Shown: piece by piece, positions 25,200 through 33,522 of the stretch
Numbering within the stretch: the first letter of the stretch is position 1
Layout: every line of letters starts with the position of its first letter
Origin: Acuticoccus sediminis
GTDB lineage: Bacteria > Pseudomonadota > Alphaproteobacteria > Rhizobiales > Amorphaceae
Direction: 5' to 3'
Length of the DNA stretch: 64,000 nucleotides
Assembly: GCF_003258595.1 (NCBI RefSeq)
Contig: NZ_QHHQ01000005.1
Coordinates: forward strand, 372,001 to 436,000
Notes under the pieces: model-generated
Database searches by the model: none
Seen by the model: only the letters and a program-made list of their open reading frames with translations
What the model was told of the DNA's origin: nothing
Translations under genes and position numbers: made by a program

Positions 25200-25658
25200 A
25201 TGGCAGTTTTCTTCTCGCGCGAAACGATGGACGGCGCGAAGGACGTGCGGTCTCCGGCCGTGGATATCCGCGACATGCTGAAGACCTCCGGTCTGCGGCC
25301 GACGCGTCAGCGCGTCGCGCTCGGCGACCTGTTGTTCGCCCGGGGCCACCGGCACATTTCGGCAGAAGGCCTGCATGAAGAGGCGATTACCGCCCGCGTC
25401 CCGGTGTCGCTGGCGACCGTCTACAACACGCTGCACCAGTTCACCGAGGTCGGCCTCCTGCGCGAAATCGCGGTCGACGGCACGAAGACCTACTTCGACA
25501 CCAACACCGACGACCACCACCATTTCTTCGACGAGACGAACGGCGAAGTGACCGACATTCCGGGCGATTCGCTGTCCCTCGGCCGCCTGCCCGAGGCGCC
25601 GGAAGGCATGGAGATCTCGCGGGTCGACGTCGTGGTGCGGATCCGCCCGCGGCCCTGA
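25200..25658 (+). CDS. irr: Iron response regulator, Fur family
   Basis: A 152-residue Fur-superfamily regulator of the Irr type, which in rhizobia senses haem and represses haem synthesis and iron-use genes under iron limitation. The DNA-binding part reads GLRPTRQRVALGDLLF and VSLATVYNTLHQFTEVGLLRE; the haem/metal-sensing HHH is at residues 106-108 in TDDHHHFF. No N-terminal GCPWHD-type haem motif is present, so it is the HHH-only form. The ATG at 25200 has GACGAGG six bases upstream and lies after the predicted promoter. It is divergent from fabA, a conserved rhizobial link, and ends at an intrinsic terminator. Confidence 0.88.
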   Translation: MAVFFSRETMDGAKDVRSPAVDIRDMLKTSGLRPTRQRVALGDLLFARGHRHISAEGLHEEAITARVPVSLATVYNTLHQFTEVGLLREIAVDGTKTYFDTNTDDHHHFFDETNGEVTDIPGDSLSLGRLPEAPEGMEISRVDVVVRIRPRP

Positions 25659-25686
25659 TCCGCGCGATCCATCCACAGAAACATCG

Positions 25687-25727
25687 AGGCTCCGGCATAG
25701 GGTCGCACCCCGCCGGGGCCTTTTTTT
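25687..25727 (+). terminator. Intrinsic terminator of irr
   Basis: AGGCTCCGG (25687-25695) pairs with CCGGGGCCT (25713-25721), nine pairs with one G-U, and is followed by seven T (25721-25727). It is 28 bases after the irr stop and before the convergent thpR gene. Confidence 0.85.
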
Positions 25728-25870
25728 GTGTCCGCGTCGCTGCGCCGCGCCCCCGCACGGGCGCACGACCGGGACGGCAGGCCGCTCCCGTCGCCGCCGG
25801 GGCGGGGCCGGCCCTTCTCCTCACCCCCGCAAGGCGCGGCGGCACAGCCGCGCGAAAACTCCGGCGGGCG

Positions 25871-26422
25871 TCAGGCGGCGTGCGCCATCCCGAGCGGGTA
25901 GACGTCCTCGGTCACGTAAGGGCCGCCGCCGACGGACGAGCGGGACGACAGCAGCGCGAACGTCTCGGCCACGAACGGCGGCGCGGAGAAGCCGCCGCGC
26001 ACCGTCAGCCAGTCCGCGACGTCCCGGGCGCTCGCGCCCTTGCAGCGCGCGATCGTCACATGCGGCGTAAAGCGGCGCGGCTCGGCGGGGAGGCCGATGC
26101 GCTGCAGCGCCCGCTCCTGATCCGCCTGCAGCTCCATCAGCTCCGGCGTCGGCTCGACCCGCGCCCAGACGGAATGGGGCTGCTTCTTGTTGCCGAACGA
26201 ACCGAGGCCCGACAGCCGCACCGTCACCGGCGCCCGCCGGATCCGCGACAGGGCCGCCACAACCTCGTCCGCCGTCGGCTCGTCGATGTCGCCGATGAAC
26301 CGCAGCGTGACGTGGTAGTTCTCGGGATCGATGAACCGGGCCCCGCGCAGACCGCCGCGAAGACCGGTCAGCCACATTCGAACATCCTCGGGAAGGGTGA
26401 GAGCGGTGAACAGGCGCGGCAT
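25871..26422 (-). CDS. thpR: RNA 2',3'-cyclic phosphodiesterase
   Basis: A 183-residue 2H phosphoesterase (LigT/ThpR). The two HxTx motifs are HVTL at H37 (ENYHVTLRFIG) and HVTI at H121 (FTPHVTIARCK), the defining catalytic pair of the superfamily, and the spacing is normal. It hydrolyses 2',3'-cyclic phosphate ends of RNA and was first described as a tRNA ligase-like activity. The gene is convergent with irr and divergent from uraH, and looks monocistronic. Confidence 0.92.
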   Translation of the reverse strand: MPRLFTALTLPEDVRMWLTGLRGGLRGARFIDPENYHVTLRFIGDIDEPTADEVVAALSRIRRAPVTVRLSGLGSFGNKKQPHSVWARVEPTPELMELQADQERALQRIGLPAEPRRFTPHVTIARCKGASARDVADWLTVRGGFSAPPFVAETFALLSSRSSVGGGPYVTEDVYPLGMAHAA

Positions 26423-26639
26423 GACGACCTCCGTTCATGCGACTGCCGGTGTTCGGCGCGACTCGCCGACCACTCGGCTGAAGGGATTGTCCGCGACTCG
26501 GCCTCGGATTGGCAAGTCCGCGAACCGTCGCGCACCGGGGCGTCGACGTCCCCGTCCATGCAAGATCCGGGCAAGAACTTCACGCTGGCCGGCCGCAGAC
26601 CCTCAGTGTAGCCTTCCGCCGACGGCACCGGGGACAAGT

Positions 26640-26987
26640 ATGGCAGGACGGCTCACCACGCACGTGCTCGACACCGTTCACGGCACGCCCGCCAGCGGCG
26701 TCGCGGTTACATTGTGCGACCAGGACGGCAACGAGATCGCCTCCGGAACCACCAACGCCGACGGCCGCCTCGACGGTCCGATCCTGGACGGCGACACCTT
26801 CCTGCCGGGTCGGTACACCCTGGAATTCGGCGCCGGAGACTACTTCCGCCGCGTCGGCCTCGACCTGCCGGAGCCGGCCTTCCTCGACGTCGTGGTGATC
26901 GCCTTCGGCATCGCCGACGCCAGCTCGCACTACCACGTCCCCCTCCTCATCTCCCCCTACTCGTATTCCACCTATCGCGGGTCCTGA
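26640..26987 (+). CDS. uraH: 5-hydroxyisourate hydrolase (transthyretin-like)
   Basis: A 115-residue transthyretin-related protein that opens 5-hydroxyisourate in the urate-to-allantoin path. It has the N-terminal signature LTTHVLDTVHGTPA with the active His at position 8 and the C-terminal YRGS tetrapeptide that distinguishes hydrolases from transthyretin; HYHVPLLISPYSYSTYRGS is the full terminal motif. The ATG at 26640 gives the usual length. xdhA begins 3 bp downstream, so the two form a purine-catabolic pair. Confidence 0.95.
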   Translation: MAGRLTTHVLDTVHGTPASGVAVTLCDQDGNEIASGTTNADGRLDGPILDGDTFLPGRYTLEFGAGDYFRRVGLDLPEPAFLDVVVIAFGIADASSHYHVPLLISPYSYSTYRGS

Positions 26988-26990
26988 CCG

Positions 26991-28421
26991 GTGAGCGAAA
27001 CGCCGCGCGAGGCGATGTCCGCCACCATCGACTTCACGCTCAACGGCGCGCCCCGCAGTGTCGCCGGCCTGCCGCCGACGACGACCCTCCTGGAATACCT
27101 GCGCGCCGCCGGCCTCACCGGCACCAAGGAGGGCTGCGCCGAGGGGGACTGCGGGACCTGCACCGTCGCCGTTCGCGACGCCGCCGGGACGCTGCGCGCG
27201 GTCAACGCCTGCATCATGCTGCTGCCGATGGCGCACGGGTGCGCGGTGACGACGGTCGAAGGGCTCGAGGATCACCCGATCCAGCGGGAGATGGCGGACC
27301 GCCATGCATCGCAGTGCGGCTTCTGCACGCCCGGCTTCGTGATGTCGCTGTGGGCCCGGGAGCCGGGCGAGCCGGCCGACAGGCAGGCGATCACCGACCG
27401 CCTCGCCGGCAACCTTTGCCGCTGCACCGGCTACGGCCCGATCATCGAGGCGGCGGAAGTCTCGGCCCCGGCCGCCGACGCCCTTCGGAGCGGCGAGACT
27501 GCCGCCCCGGCGCGCCCCGCCCCCGGCCTCGACTACGAGGCGGACGGCCGGCGCTACATCGCCCCCACCACCGAGGCGGCCTTCGCCGAGGCCGCCGCCA
27601 GCCACCCGGAGGCGACGATCCTCTCCGGCGCGACCGACGTCGGCCTGTGGGTCACCAAGCGCCTGTTCGACCCGCCGGCGATCATTTCCACCCGCAGCGT
27701 CGCCGGGCTCGACGCGATCGAGGAGCGCGGCGGGACGCTCGTCGTCGGCGCCGGGGCGCGCCTCTCGGCGTTCGCGCGGGCGATCGCCGGGACGGCGGGG
27801 ATCGCCGAGCTGATGCGCCGCTTCGGCGGCCTCCAGGTGCGCAACGCCGGGACCGTGGGCGGCAACATCGCCAACGGCTCACCCATCGGCGACCTGCCGC
27901 CCGCGCTCATCGCCGCCGGCGCCACGCTCGAGCTCGGCCACCGGGACGGCGGCCGCACCCTGCCGCTCGAGGACTACTTCATCGCCTACGGCCGCCAGGA
28001 TCGGCGGCCGGGGGAGTACGTGCGCGCCGTCCATGTCCCGCTGGCCGGTCTGGCGCAGCTCGCCTGCCACAAGGTCAGCAAGCGCTTCGATTCCGACATC
28101 ACCGCCGTCCTCGGTGCCTTCGCGCTCACGCTGGACGGCGGGACCGTGCGGGACGTCCACCTCGCCTACGGCGGCATGGCGGCGATCCCGAAGCGCGCGG
28201 CCGCCGCCGAGGCCGCCCTCTCCGGCCGGCCCTACACGGCCGAAACCGTCGCCGCAGCGGCCGAGGCGCTCGCCGAGGACTTCTCGCCCATCTCCGACAT
28301 GCGCGCCTCGTCGGCCTACCGCCTGACGGTCGCGCGCAATCTCCTGAAGCGGGATTTCATCGAACGGACCGACCCCGCGGTCGCAACCCGCCTCGCCCGC
28401 GCCGCGGACGTCGCCGCCTGA
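26991..28421 (+). CDS. xdhA: Xanthine dehydrogenase small subunit
   Basis: A 476-residue subunit carrying the two 2Fe-2S clusters and FAD. Cluster II cysteines are in GCAEGDCGTCTVAV, cluster I cysteines in CGFCTPGFVMSL and NLCRCTGYGPII. The FAD domain from about residue 180 contains ILSGATDVGLWVTKRL and NAGTVGGNIANGSPIGD. Start GTG at 26991 follows uraH by 3 bp; ATG at 27015 is an alternative. The molybdopterin subunit gene xdhB and the maturation gene xdhC, normally directly downstream, are absent: the next gene is convergent and unrelated. The enzyme therefore needs XdhB from elsewhere. Confidence 0.94.
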   Translation: MSETPREAMSATIDFTLNGAPRSVAGLPPTTTLLEYLRAAGLTGTKEGCAEGDCGTCTVAVRDAAGTLRAVNACIMLLPMAHGCAVTTVEGLEDHPIQREMADRHASQCGFCTPGFVMSLWAREPGEPADRQAITDRLAGNLCRCTGYGPIIEAAEVSAPAADALRSGETAAPARPAPGLDYEADGRRYIAPTTEAAFAEAAASHPEATILSGATDVGLWVTKRLFDPPAIISTRSVAGLDAIEERGGTLVVGAGARLSAFARAIAGTAGIAELMRRFGGLQVRNAGTVGGNIANGSPIGDLPPALIAAGATLELGHRDGGRTLPLEDYFIAYGRQDRRPGEYVRAVHVPLAGLAQLACHKVSKRFDSDITAVLGAFALTLDGGTVRDVHLAYGGMAAIPKRAAAAEAALSGRPYTAETVAAAAEALAEDFSPISDMRASSAYRLTVARNLLKRDFIERTDPAVATRLARAADVAA

Positions 28422-28472
28422 CGCGGCGCGGCGTGGCCCGCCGGAACACGGCCCGGGGCCGCGGGGCGCGCC

Positions 28473-29192
28473 TCAGTGCGAGAGGCCGAGGTCCGCGAAC
28501 ACCAGCGGCAGTGTCTGGTGCGCCTCCGTGCCGGTCATGCCGGGACGGATCATCGGGTGGTAGAGGACGTTCATCAGCGCCTGGTCGAACTTCGTGAACT
28601 CGGCGTGCTGCGACTGGTCGTTGAAGACGCTCTCGGTGAGACTGTCGTCGTCGTTCATCGGCCCGAGGCCCTGCAGCACCTCCTCCACCAGGCAGCGGGG
28701 GAAGAGGAAGTCGTCGTCCGCGACGATCACCGCCGTCGACTGCTGGATGCGCCCGTTCATCGTCGTCACGCCGACGAGGCAGCGCGCGTTCATCGCGATG
28801 GAGTCGGCCTGAAGCTCGCTCGCCACCACGTCGGCGAAGTCCTGCGCCCGGACGAGGATGACGCGGAAGTTCGCCCGCGAGCGCTGGTTGACCACCGCCG
28901 CCTGGAGATGCCCGATGCGGCGCGGCAGGCGGTTCAGGAACCGCTGCGCCTCGAGCTGGCGGCCCGTGCCGGACCGGTCGTCGATGAAGAAACGGACGGG
29001 TCCGACGAACCGCTTCACCCGGTACGCGTCGGCGTGGCCGCCGTACTCCAGGCCGAAGACGGTGCGGAAGAAGGCATCCTTCAACGCCTCGGGATCGACC
29101 TCCTCGCCCGCGGCGGGGCCGCGGCCGACCGTCACGAAGGAGGCCAGGAGCGCGATACCGAGAAGTCTTAAGAATTTGTGCATGGAACCCAT
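28473..29192 (-). CDS. Exported DUF2927 protein
   Basis: A 239-residue protein with a Sec signal peptide (HKFLRLLGIALLASFVTVG, cleavage near residue 30). The mature part fits DUF2927: FRVILVRAQDFADVV in the middle, then CLVEEVLQGLGPMNDD and SVFNDQSQHAEFTKFD, and PGMTGTEA near the end. The family is found in alphaproteobacteria and has no firm function; the CLVEE segment with following Asp cluster resembles the region near metalloprotease motifs but lacks a clear HExxH. Two close ATGs (29192, 29183) are possible starts; neither has a good ribosome site. It is convergent with xdhA and divergent from tag. Confidence 0.8.
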   Translation of the reverse strand: MGSMHKFLRLLGIALLASFVTVGRGPAAGEEVDPEALKDAFFRTVFGLEYGGHADAYRVKRFVGPVRFFIDDRSGTGRQLEAQRFLNRLPRRIGHLQAAVVNQRSRANFRVILVRAQDFADVVASELQADSIAMNARCLVGVTTMNGRIQQSTAVIVADDDFLFPRCLVEEVLQGLGPMNDDDSLTESVFNDQSQHAEFTKFDQALMNVLYHPMIRPGMTGTEAHQTLPLVFADLGLSH

Positions 29193-29257
29193 CCGATGCC
29201 GACGCCGTGATGGTGCTGCAACACCGGATGGGGCACAACCTCTTTGGTTAGCGAAAA

Positions 29258-29273
29258 GTAACTAAGGGTTAAC
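29258..29273. promoter_or_regulatory. CtrA-like box upstream of tag and the DUF2927 gene
   Basis: GTAA-CTAAGGG-TTAAC differs by one base from the CtrA consensus TTAA-N7-TTAAC. It lies in the AT-rich centre of the divergent gap, 48 bp before the tag start and 66 bp from the DUF2927 start. CtrA is the cell-cycle regulator of alphaproteobacteria. A single near-match can be chance. Confidence 0.3.
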
Positions 29274-29320
29274 CGCTTGCGGCATGGGTTCACACAGGCA
29301 GCGATTCGGCAGGGGTTCGC

Positions 29321-29950
29321 GTGAGTCTCGCCCCCGGCCTCATCGACCTGCCCGACGGACGGCCGCGCTGCTGGTGGCATCAGGGCCTGCCCGACTACGT
29401 CACCTACCATGACACCGAATGGGGCCGGCCGATCGCCGACGACACGCGCCTGTTCGAGAAGATCTGTCTCGAAGGCTTCCAGTCCGGCCTCTCTTGGCTG
29501 ACGATCCTGCGCAAGCGGGAGAACTTCCGCGCCGCCTTCAGGGGCTTCGACATCGCCACCGTCGCCCGCTTCGACGAGGCGGACGTCGCCCGCCTCCTCG
29601 CCGATCCGGGAATCGTGCGGCACCGCGGGAAGATCGAGGCGGCGATCAGCAACGCGCGTTGCGCGGAGACAATGCTGGAGCGCGAGGGCTCCCTCGCCGC
29701 CTACATCTGGCGGCACGAGCCGGACAATGCCGACGCGCTGGACTACGAGACGGCCACCACCCGCACCATCCTGCCGGAGGCGGCGGCGCTGTCGAAGACG
29801 CTGCGCAAGGCCGGGTGGCGCTTCGTCGGGCCGACGACGGTGACGGCGATGTTCCAGGCGGCCGGCCTCGTCAACGACCACCTGGAGGGCTGCATCTGCC
29901 GCGAGGCGGTCTCGAAGGCGCGCGCCGAATTCGTCCGTCCGCGCGCCTGA
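29321..29950 (+). CDS. tag: DNA-3-methyladenine glycosylase I
   Basis: A 209-residue base-excision enzyme removing 3-methyladenine. The zinc ligands fit E. coli Tag: C17 (RCWW), H30 (YHDTEWG), H187 and C191 (NDHLEGC). LFEKICLEGFQSGLSWLTIL and RHRGKIEAAISNA are further family motifs. It starts at GTG. It is convergent with ilvN (12 bp between stops) and divergent from the DUF2927 gene. No adaptive-response operator can be recognised. Confidence 0.95.
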   Translation: MSLAPGLIDLPDGRPRCWWHQGLPDYVTYHDTEWGRPIADDTRLFEKICLEGFQSGLSWLTILRKRENFRAAFRGFDIATVARFDEADVARLLADPGIVRHRGKIEAAISNARCAETMLEREGSLAAYIWRHEPDNADALDYETATTRTILPEAAALSKTLRKAGWRFVGPTTVTAMFQAAGLVNDHLEGCICREAVSKARAEFVRPRA

Positions 29951-29962
29951 GGCCCGCCGGCG

Positions 29963-30508
29963 TCAGGTCGGATCCGACCCGCGGGTGATCGCGGCGATCC
30001 CGGTGCGGGAGACCTCGACCAGCCCCACCGAGGCCATGAGCGCGATGAAGCGCTCGATCTCGGCCGTGGCGCCGGTGATCTCGAACACGAAGGAGGTCAG
30101 CGTCGCGTCGATGGTGCGCGCGTCGAACGCCTGCGCCAGGCGCAGCGCCTCGAGCCGCTGTTCGCCGCGCCCGGACACCTTTACGAGCGCCAGCTCCCGC
30201 TCCACCGCGTCGCGCATGTCGGCGGTGAGATCGGCGACGCGGTGGACCGGGACGAGCCGGGCGAGCTGGTTCTTGATCTGATCGATCACCATGGGCGTGC
30301 CCGTGGTGACGATGGTAATTCGCGACAGGCTGCGCTCGTGCTCGGTCTCGGAGACGGTGAGCGAGTCGATGTTGTAGCCGCGGCCGGAGAACAGGCCGAT
30401 CACGCGGGCGAGGACACCGGGCTCGTTGTCCACGAGCACCGTGATGGTGTGCTTCTCCTTCGCCTCCTCGGGTCGCAATGCCGGCGCGATTCCGATGGGT
30501 TGGTTCAT
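29963..30508 (-). CDS. ilvN: Acetolactate synthase small (regulatory) subunit
   Basis: A 181-residue regulatory subunit of the first common enzyme of valine, leucine and isoleucine synthesis. The N-terminal ACT domain (about 20-95) has HTITVLVDNEPGVLARVIGLFSGRGYNIDSL, in which branched-chain end products bind; the C-terminal domain follows. The ATG at 30508 has GAGGGAAG upstream. The catalytic gene ilvB normally abuts ilvN, but here a DUF167 gene and about 520 bp lie between them, so ilvN may have a promoter of its own and not share the ilvB attenuator fully. Confidence 0.95.
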   Translation of the reverse strand: MNQPIGIAPALRPEEAKEKHTITVLVDNEPGVLARVIGLFSGRGYNIDSLTVSETEHERSLSRITIVTTGTPMVIDQIKNQLARLVPVHRVADLTADMRDAVERELALVKVSGRGEQRLEALRLAQAFDARTIDATLTSFVFEITGATAEIERFIALMASVGLVEVSRTGIAAITRGSDPT

Positions 30509-30843
30509 GTCTTCTTCCCTCTGGCCGCAGTTGTCCGCGGCTCTTCAAGCCAGTTGACCCGTGTGACGCCCTCGATCGAGCCACCGGAACGCGATCCGTC
30601 GGCCGTCCCCGATCGCGGGAGGCGGCGGCCAGGTCCGCAGTTTAGCAACGCGTGGCGAGGCTTTCCCGCGGAATCGGCCTCGCCCCAAGTCCTTCGGGGG
30701 CCTCGTCCCGCGACGAACGCCCCACCGTCCCGACACTTTCGATGGCGCGGCGCCGCCCCGGACACGGCCGCCCGCCCCGCGGTTCGTGGAACCCCGCCGC
30801 GATCGCGGAAGTTCTGCGAACAAACCTCAGGGAGGATCGCATC
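30509..30843. other. Gene-free stretch upstream of ilvN
   Basis: I see no credible coding region in these 335 bp; open frames are Arg/Pro/Gly-rich shadows. It must hold the minus-strand ribosome site of ilvN (AGAGGGAAG, near 30514-30522) and possibly an ilvN promoter, as well as the upstream region of the small exported protein gene at 30844. No clear -10/-35 pair stands out. Confidence 0.4.
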
Positions 30844-31083
30844 GTGTTTCGCACGATCACGTTCGGCGGCGCGATAGCACTACTCGCTCTCACAACCGCC
30901 GGAGCGCACACCGGGAACAGGACCGACGCCACCGCGGCACGATCCGGCGAGCGGAGCGGCCGCGTAGGCGGCGCGGGACCGAACGCCGGCACCGACCCGT
31001 CGCGACCGCAGCGGCGGGACCGGCCGGCGGGTCACCGCCCGCCGAACGCGGACAGCACCGCGTCGGGCGGGCAGTCGACGTAG
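30844..31083 (+). CDS. Possible small exported protein
   Basis: A 79-residue open frame starting at GTG with a strong ribosome site GGGAGGA nine bases upstream. The first 22 residues (FRTITFGGAIALLALTTAGA) look like a Sec signal peptide. The rest is Arg/Gly/Asp/Thr-rich and low complexity. The last 52 bp overlap the convergent end of the DUF167 gene. The signal peptide plus ribosome site speak for a real gene; the composition of the mature part and the overlap speak against. Confidence 0.4.
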   Translation: MFRTITFGGAIALLALTTAGAHTGNRTDATAARSGERSGRVGGAGPNAGTDPSRPQRRDRPAGHRPPNADSTASGGQST

Positions 31084-31343
31084 AGGCGCTTCTGCCGCGA
31101 GGTGGTGCCGGCGACGATCCTGGCGCCGCTCTTGGCGATGCCGAGCGCCTTCGCGACGGTCGCCGCCACCGCGACGTTCGCCGCCCCCTTGTCGGGCACG
31201 GCGCGCACGCGCACGGCCAGCCACTCGGCCCCGTCCCCCATCCGCACGACGCCGTCGACGCCGTCGGCCGACGCGCGCGGCGTGACGCGGACGGCGATCA
31301 CCGTCCCCTCCCCGTCCGCGCGCAGCCAGCCGGCCTCGCTCAC
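31032..31343 (-). CDS. DUF167 (YggU) family protein
   Basis: A 103-residue protein of the DUF167/YggU fold: IAVRVTPRASADGVDGV at the start, then WLAVRVRAVPDKGAANVAVAATVAKALG and GTTSRQKRLYV. This matches the small alpha/beta family with no settled function. It begins 13 bp after the ilvB stop and is probably cotranscribed with ilvB, splitting ilvB from ilvN. The 3' end may overlap a small exported-protein gene on the other strand. Confidence 0.85.
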   Translation of the reverse strand: MSEAGWLRADGEGTVIAVRVTPRASADGVDGVVRMGDGAEWLAVRVRAVPDKGAANVAVAATVAKALGIAKSGARIVAGTTSRQKRLYVDCPPDAVLSAFGGR

Positions 31344-31356
31344 ACGTCCGCTCCGG

Positions 31357-33138
31357 TCAGACCAGCGCCCGGCCGACGTCCTCCAGCGCGTCCTCGACCT
31401 CCTCGACCTCGACGTCGTCGCGCGAGGCCAGCAGGATCTCGTTGTGCGCCTTGCCCGAGGGGATCATCGGGAAGCAGTTGGTAAGGTTCGCCACGCGGCA
31501 ATCCATCAGCACCGGACCCGGGTGGGCGATCATCTCGGCGATCGCGTCATCGAGCTCGGCCGGGTCCTGCACCGCCATGCCCTTCCAGCCGTACGCCTTC
31601 GCCAGCATCTCGAAGTCCGGCAGCGCGTCGGAGTAGGAGTGCGACAGGCGGTTGCCGTGGTTGAGCTGCTGCCACTGGCGCACCATGCCCATGTGCTGGT
31701 TGTTCAGGATGAACACCTTCACCGGCAGGTCGTACTGCGTCGCCGTGCCCAGCTCCTGGATGTTCATCTGGACCGACGCGTCGCCGACGATCGACAGCAC
31801 CAGCGAACCGGGATGCGCGATCTGCGCGCCGATCGCCGCCGGCAGGCCGTAGCCCATGGTGCCGAGGCCGCCGGAGGTCATCCAGCGGTTCGGCTTGTCG
31901 AAGCCGTAGAACTGCGCCGCCCACATCTGGTGCTGGCCGACGTCGGTGGTGACGTAGGTGTCCTTGTCCTTCGTCAGCTCGAAGAGGCGCTCGATCGCCT
32001 CCTGCGGCATGATCACGTCGGCGCGCGTCTCGTAGGCGAGCGACTTCTTCGCGCGCCAGGTGTTGATGTCGGCCCACCAGTCCTTCAGCCGCGACTTGTC
32101 GTGCAGGCCCGTCTCGGACCACACGCGGACCATGTCCTCCAGCGCGTGCGCGGCGTCGCCGATGATCGGCAGGTCCACCTTGACGTTCTTGTTGATCGAC
32201 GAGGGATCGATGTCGATGTGGATCTTGCGGCTGCCGGGCGAGAAGGCGTCGATGCGGCCGGTGATGCGGTCGTCGAAGCGCGCGCCGATGCAGATCATCA
32301 GATCGCACCCGTGCATCGCGAGGTTCGCCTCGTAGGTGCCGTGCATGCCCAGCATGCCCAGCCACTGCGGGTGGCTCGCCGGCATGGCGCCGAGGCCCAT
32401 CAGCGTGGAGGTGACGGGGAAGCCGGTCATGTCCGCCAGCTCGCGCAACAGGTGCGAGGCCGCGGGGCCGGAATTGATGAGGCCGCCGCCGGTGTAGAAG
32501 ACCGGCCGGCTCGCCGCCTTCATCAGCGCCACGGCCTGGCGGATGCCGACCATCTCCGGCCGCACCTTCGGCTGGTACGTCTTGTGGCTGGCGGCGCGCG
32601 GCGGGTTGTACGGCCCGGTCGCGATCTGCACGTCCTTCGGGATGTCGATGACGACGGGACCCGGACGGCCAGAGGTCGCGACGTAGAAGGCCTCGGACAG
32701 GATGCGCGGCAGGTCCTCGACGCGGCGGACCAGGTAGTTGTGCTTGGTACACGGGCGGGTGATGCCGACCGTGTCGCACTCCTGGAAGGCGTCGGAGCCG
32801 ATGAGGTGCGTCGGCACCTGGCCGGTGATGCACACCATGGGAATGGAATCGAGCATCGCGTCGGTGAGCGCGGTGACGACGTTGGTGGCGCCCGGACCGG
32901 ACGTCACGAGCACGACGCCGGGCCGACCGGTCGAGCGGGCATAGCCCTCGGCCATGTGGCCGGCGCCCTGCTCGTGACGCACCAGGATGTGACGGACGTC
33001 TTCCTGCTGGAAGATCTCGTCGTAGATCGGCAGGACCGCGCCGCCGGGATAGCCGAAGATCGTGTCGACGCCGTGGTCCTTCAGCGCCTCGATCACCATT
33101 TGCGCACCGCTCATGCGGCCTGAGTTGCGCTCGTCCAT
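31357..33138 (-). CDS. ilvB: Acetolactate synthase large (catalytic) subunit
   Basis: A 593-residue ThDP/FAD enzyme condensing two pyruvates (valine, leucine) or pyruvate with 2-oxobutyrate (isoleucine). The catalytic Glu is E56 in [14 protein letters not shown]; the ThDP/Mg motif is [15 protein letters not shown] followed by [12 protein letters not shown]. The start at 33138 was chosen because upstream in-frame codons fall in the attenuator region. The gene is preceded by a leader-peptide attenuator (33190-33325). The name ilvI would be equally fitting; with one small subunit in the window, IlvB is the catalytic partner of IlvN. Confidence 0.95.
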   Translation of the reverse strand: MDERNSGRMSGAQMVIEALKDHGVDTIFGYPGGAVLPIYDEIFQQEDVRHILVRHEQGAGHMAEGYARSTGRPGVVLVTSGPGATNVVTALTDAMLDSIPMVCITGQVPTHLIGSDAFQECDTVGITRPCTKHNYLVRRVEDLPRILSEAFYVATSGRPGPVVIDIPKDVQIATGPYNPPRAASHKTYQPKVRPEMVGIRQAVALMKAASRPVFYTGGGLINSGPAASHLLRELADMTGFPVTSTLMGLGAMPASHPQWLGMLGMHGTYEANLAMHGCDLMICIGARFDDRITGRIDAFSPGSRKIHIDIDPSSINKNVKVDLPIIGDAAHALEDMVRVWSETGLHDKSRLKDWWADINTWRAKKSLAYETRADVIMPQEAIERLFELTKDKDTYVTTDVGQHQMWAAQFYGFDKPNRWMTSGGLGTMGYGLPAAIGAQIAHPGSLVLSIVGDASVQMNIQELGTATQYDLPVKVFILNNQHMGMVRQWQQLNHGNRLSHSYSDALPDFEMLAKAYGWKGMAVQDPAELDDAIAEMIAHPGPVLMDCRVANLTNCFPMIPSGKAHNEILLASRDDVEVEEVEDALEDVGRALV

Positions 33139-33189
33139 TCTTAGTCTCTCCGCTCCGCCGTGCCGGCGTACCGCCTGACGGTCCAAAGG

Positions 33190-33217
33190 GCCCGCTCAGG
33201 TCCGGTGGAGAGCGGGC
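33190..33217 (-). repeat. Hairpin between the ilvB attenuator and ilvB start
   Basis: GCCCGCTC (33190-33197) and GAGCGGGC (33210-33217) form a perfect 8-bp stem with a 12-base loop. It lies just downstream of the attenuator's T-run on the ilvB transcript, 50 bases before the ilvB start, with no U-tract of its own. It could shield the 5' end of the ilvB message or block the ribosome site region. Confidence 0.5.
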
Positions 33218-33220
33218 ATG

Positions 33221-33293
33221 AAAAAAGGCCCCGTGAGGGACCTTGAACCGCGCACCACCGTTCCCGAGCCCTGGTCAGACTCTGGTGGTGCGC
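33221..33293 (-). terminator. Transcription attenuator of ilvB (pause hairpin plus terminator)
   Basis: On the minus strand, GCGCACCACC (33284-33293) pairs perfectly over 10 bp with GGTGGTGCGC (33250-33259); this first hairpin begins inside the leader-peptide codons. Then AAGGTCCC (33237-33244) pairs with GGGGCCTT (33225-33232) around TCAC, with one G-U pair, followed by a run of six T (33221-33226). This is the usual pause-hairpin and terminator pair of an amino-acid attenuator. I do not see an equally strong alternative (antiterminator) pairing between the two. Confidence 0.85.
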
Positions 33294-33325
33294 CCCGCTA
33301 CGATAAGGATGAGGGTCGTGCCCAT
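33275..33325 (-). CDS. ilvB leader peptide (branched-chain amino-acid sensor)
   Basis: A 16-codon open frame, MGTTLILIVAGRTTRV, with ribosome site GAGGA five bases before its ATG. It contains Leu-Ile-Leu-Ile-Val in a row, the three end products of the pathway that ilvB starts. Its last codons lie inside the first arm of the pause hairpin. Ribosome stalling at these codons when charged Leu, Ile or Val tRNA is scarce would free the downstream sequence and prevent termination. The frame is too short for ordinary gene calling. Confidence 0.85.
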   Translation of the reverse strand: MGTTLILIVAGRTTRV

Positions 33326-33522
33326 GCCGTTCCTCGTTGATCGTGGGCGTTGCCTTATCACGCGCCAGAGTGCCGCGCAATGCTGCTTTGCCGATTGGCG
33401 GGCGAAGCCGGAAGGCCCCGCGCCAGCCCCGCCCCGCGGCGCATGGCTGACCTGATCGTCGCACCGTGATCGTCCGTGCCGGAAGCGGATTACCTTTCAA
33501 CGAGTTGAAAGAGGATCCCCCT

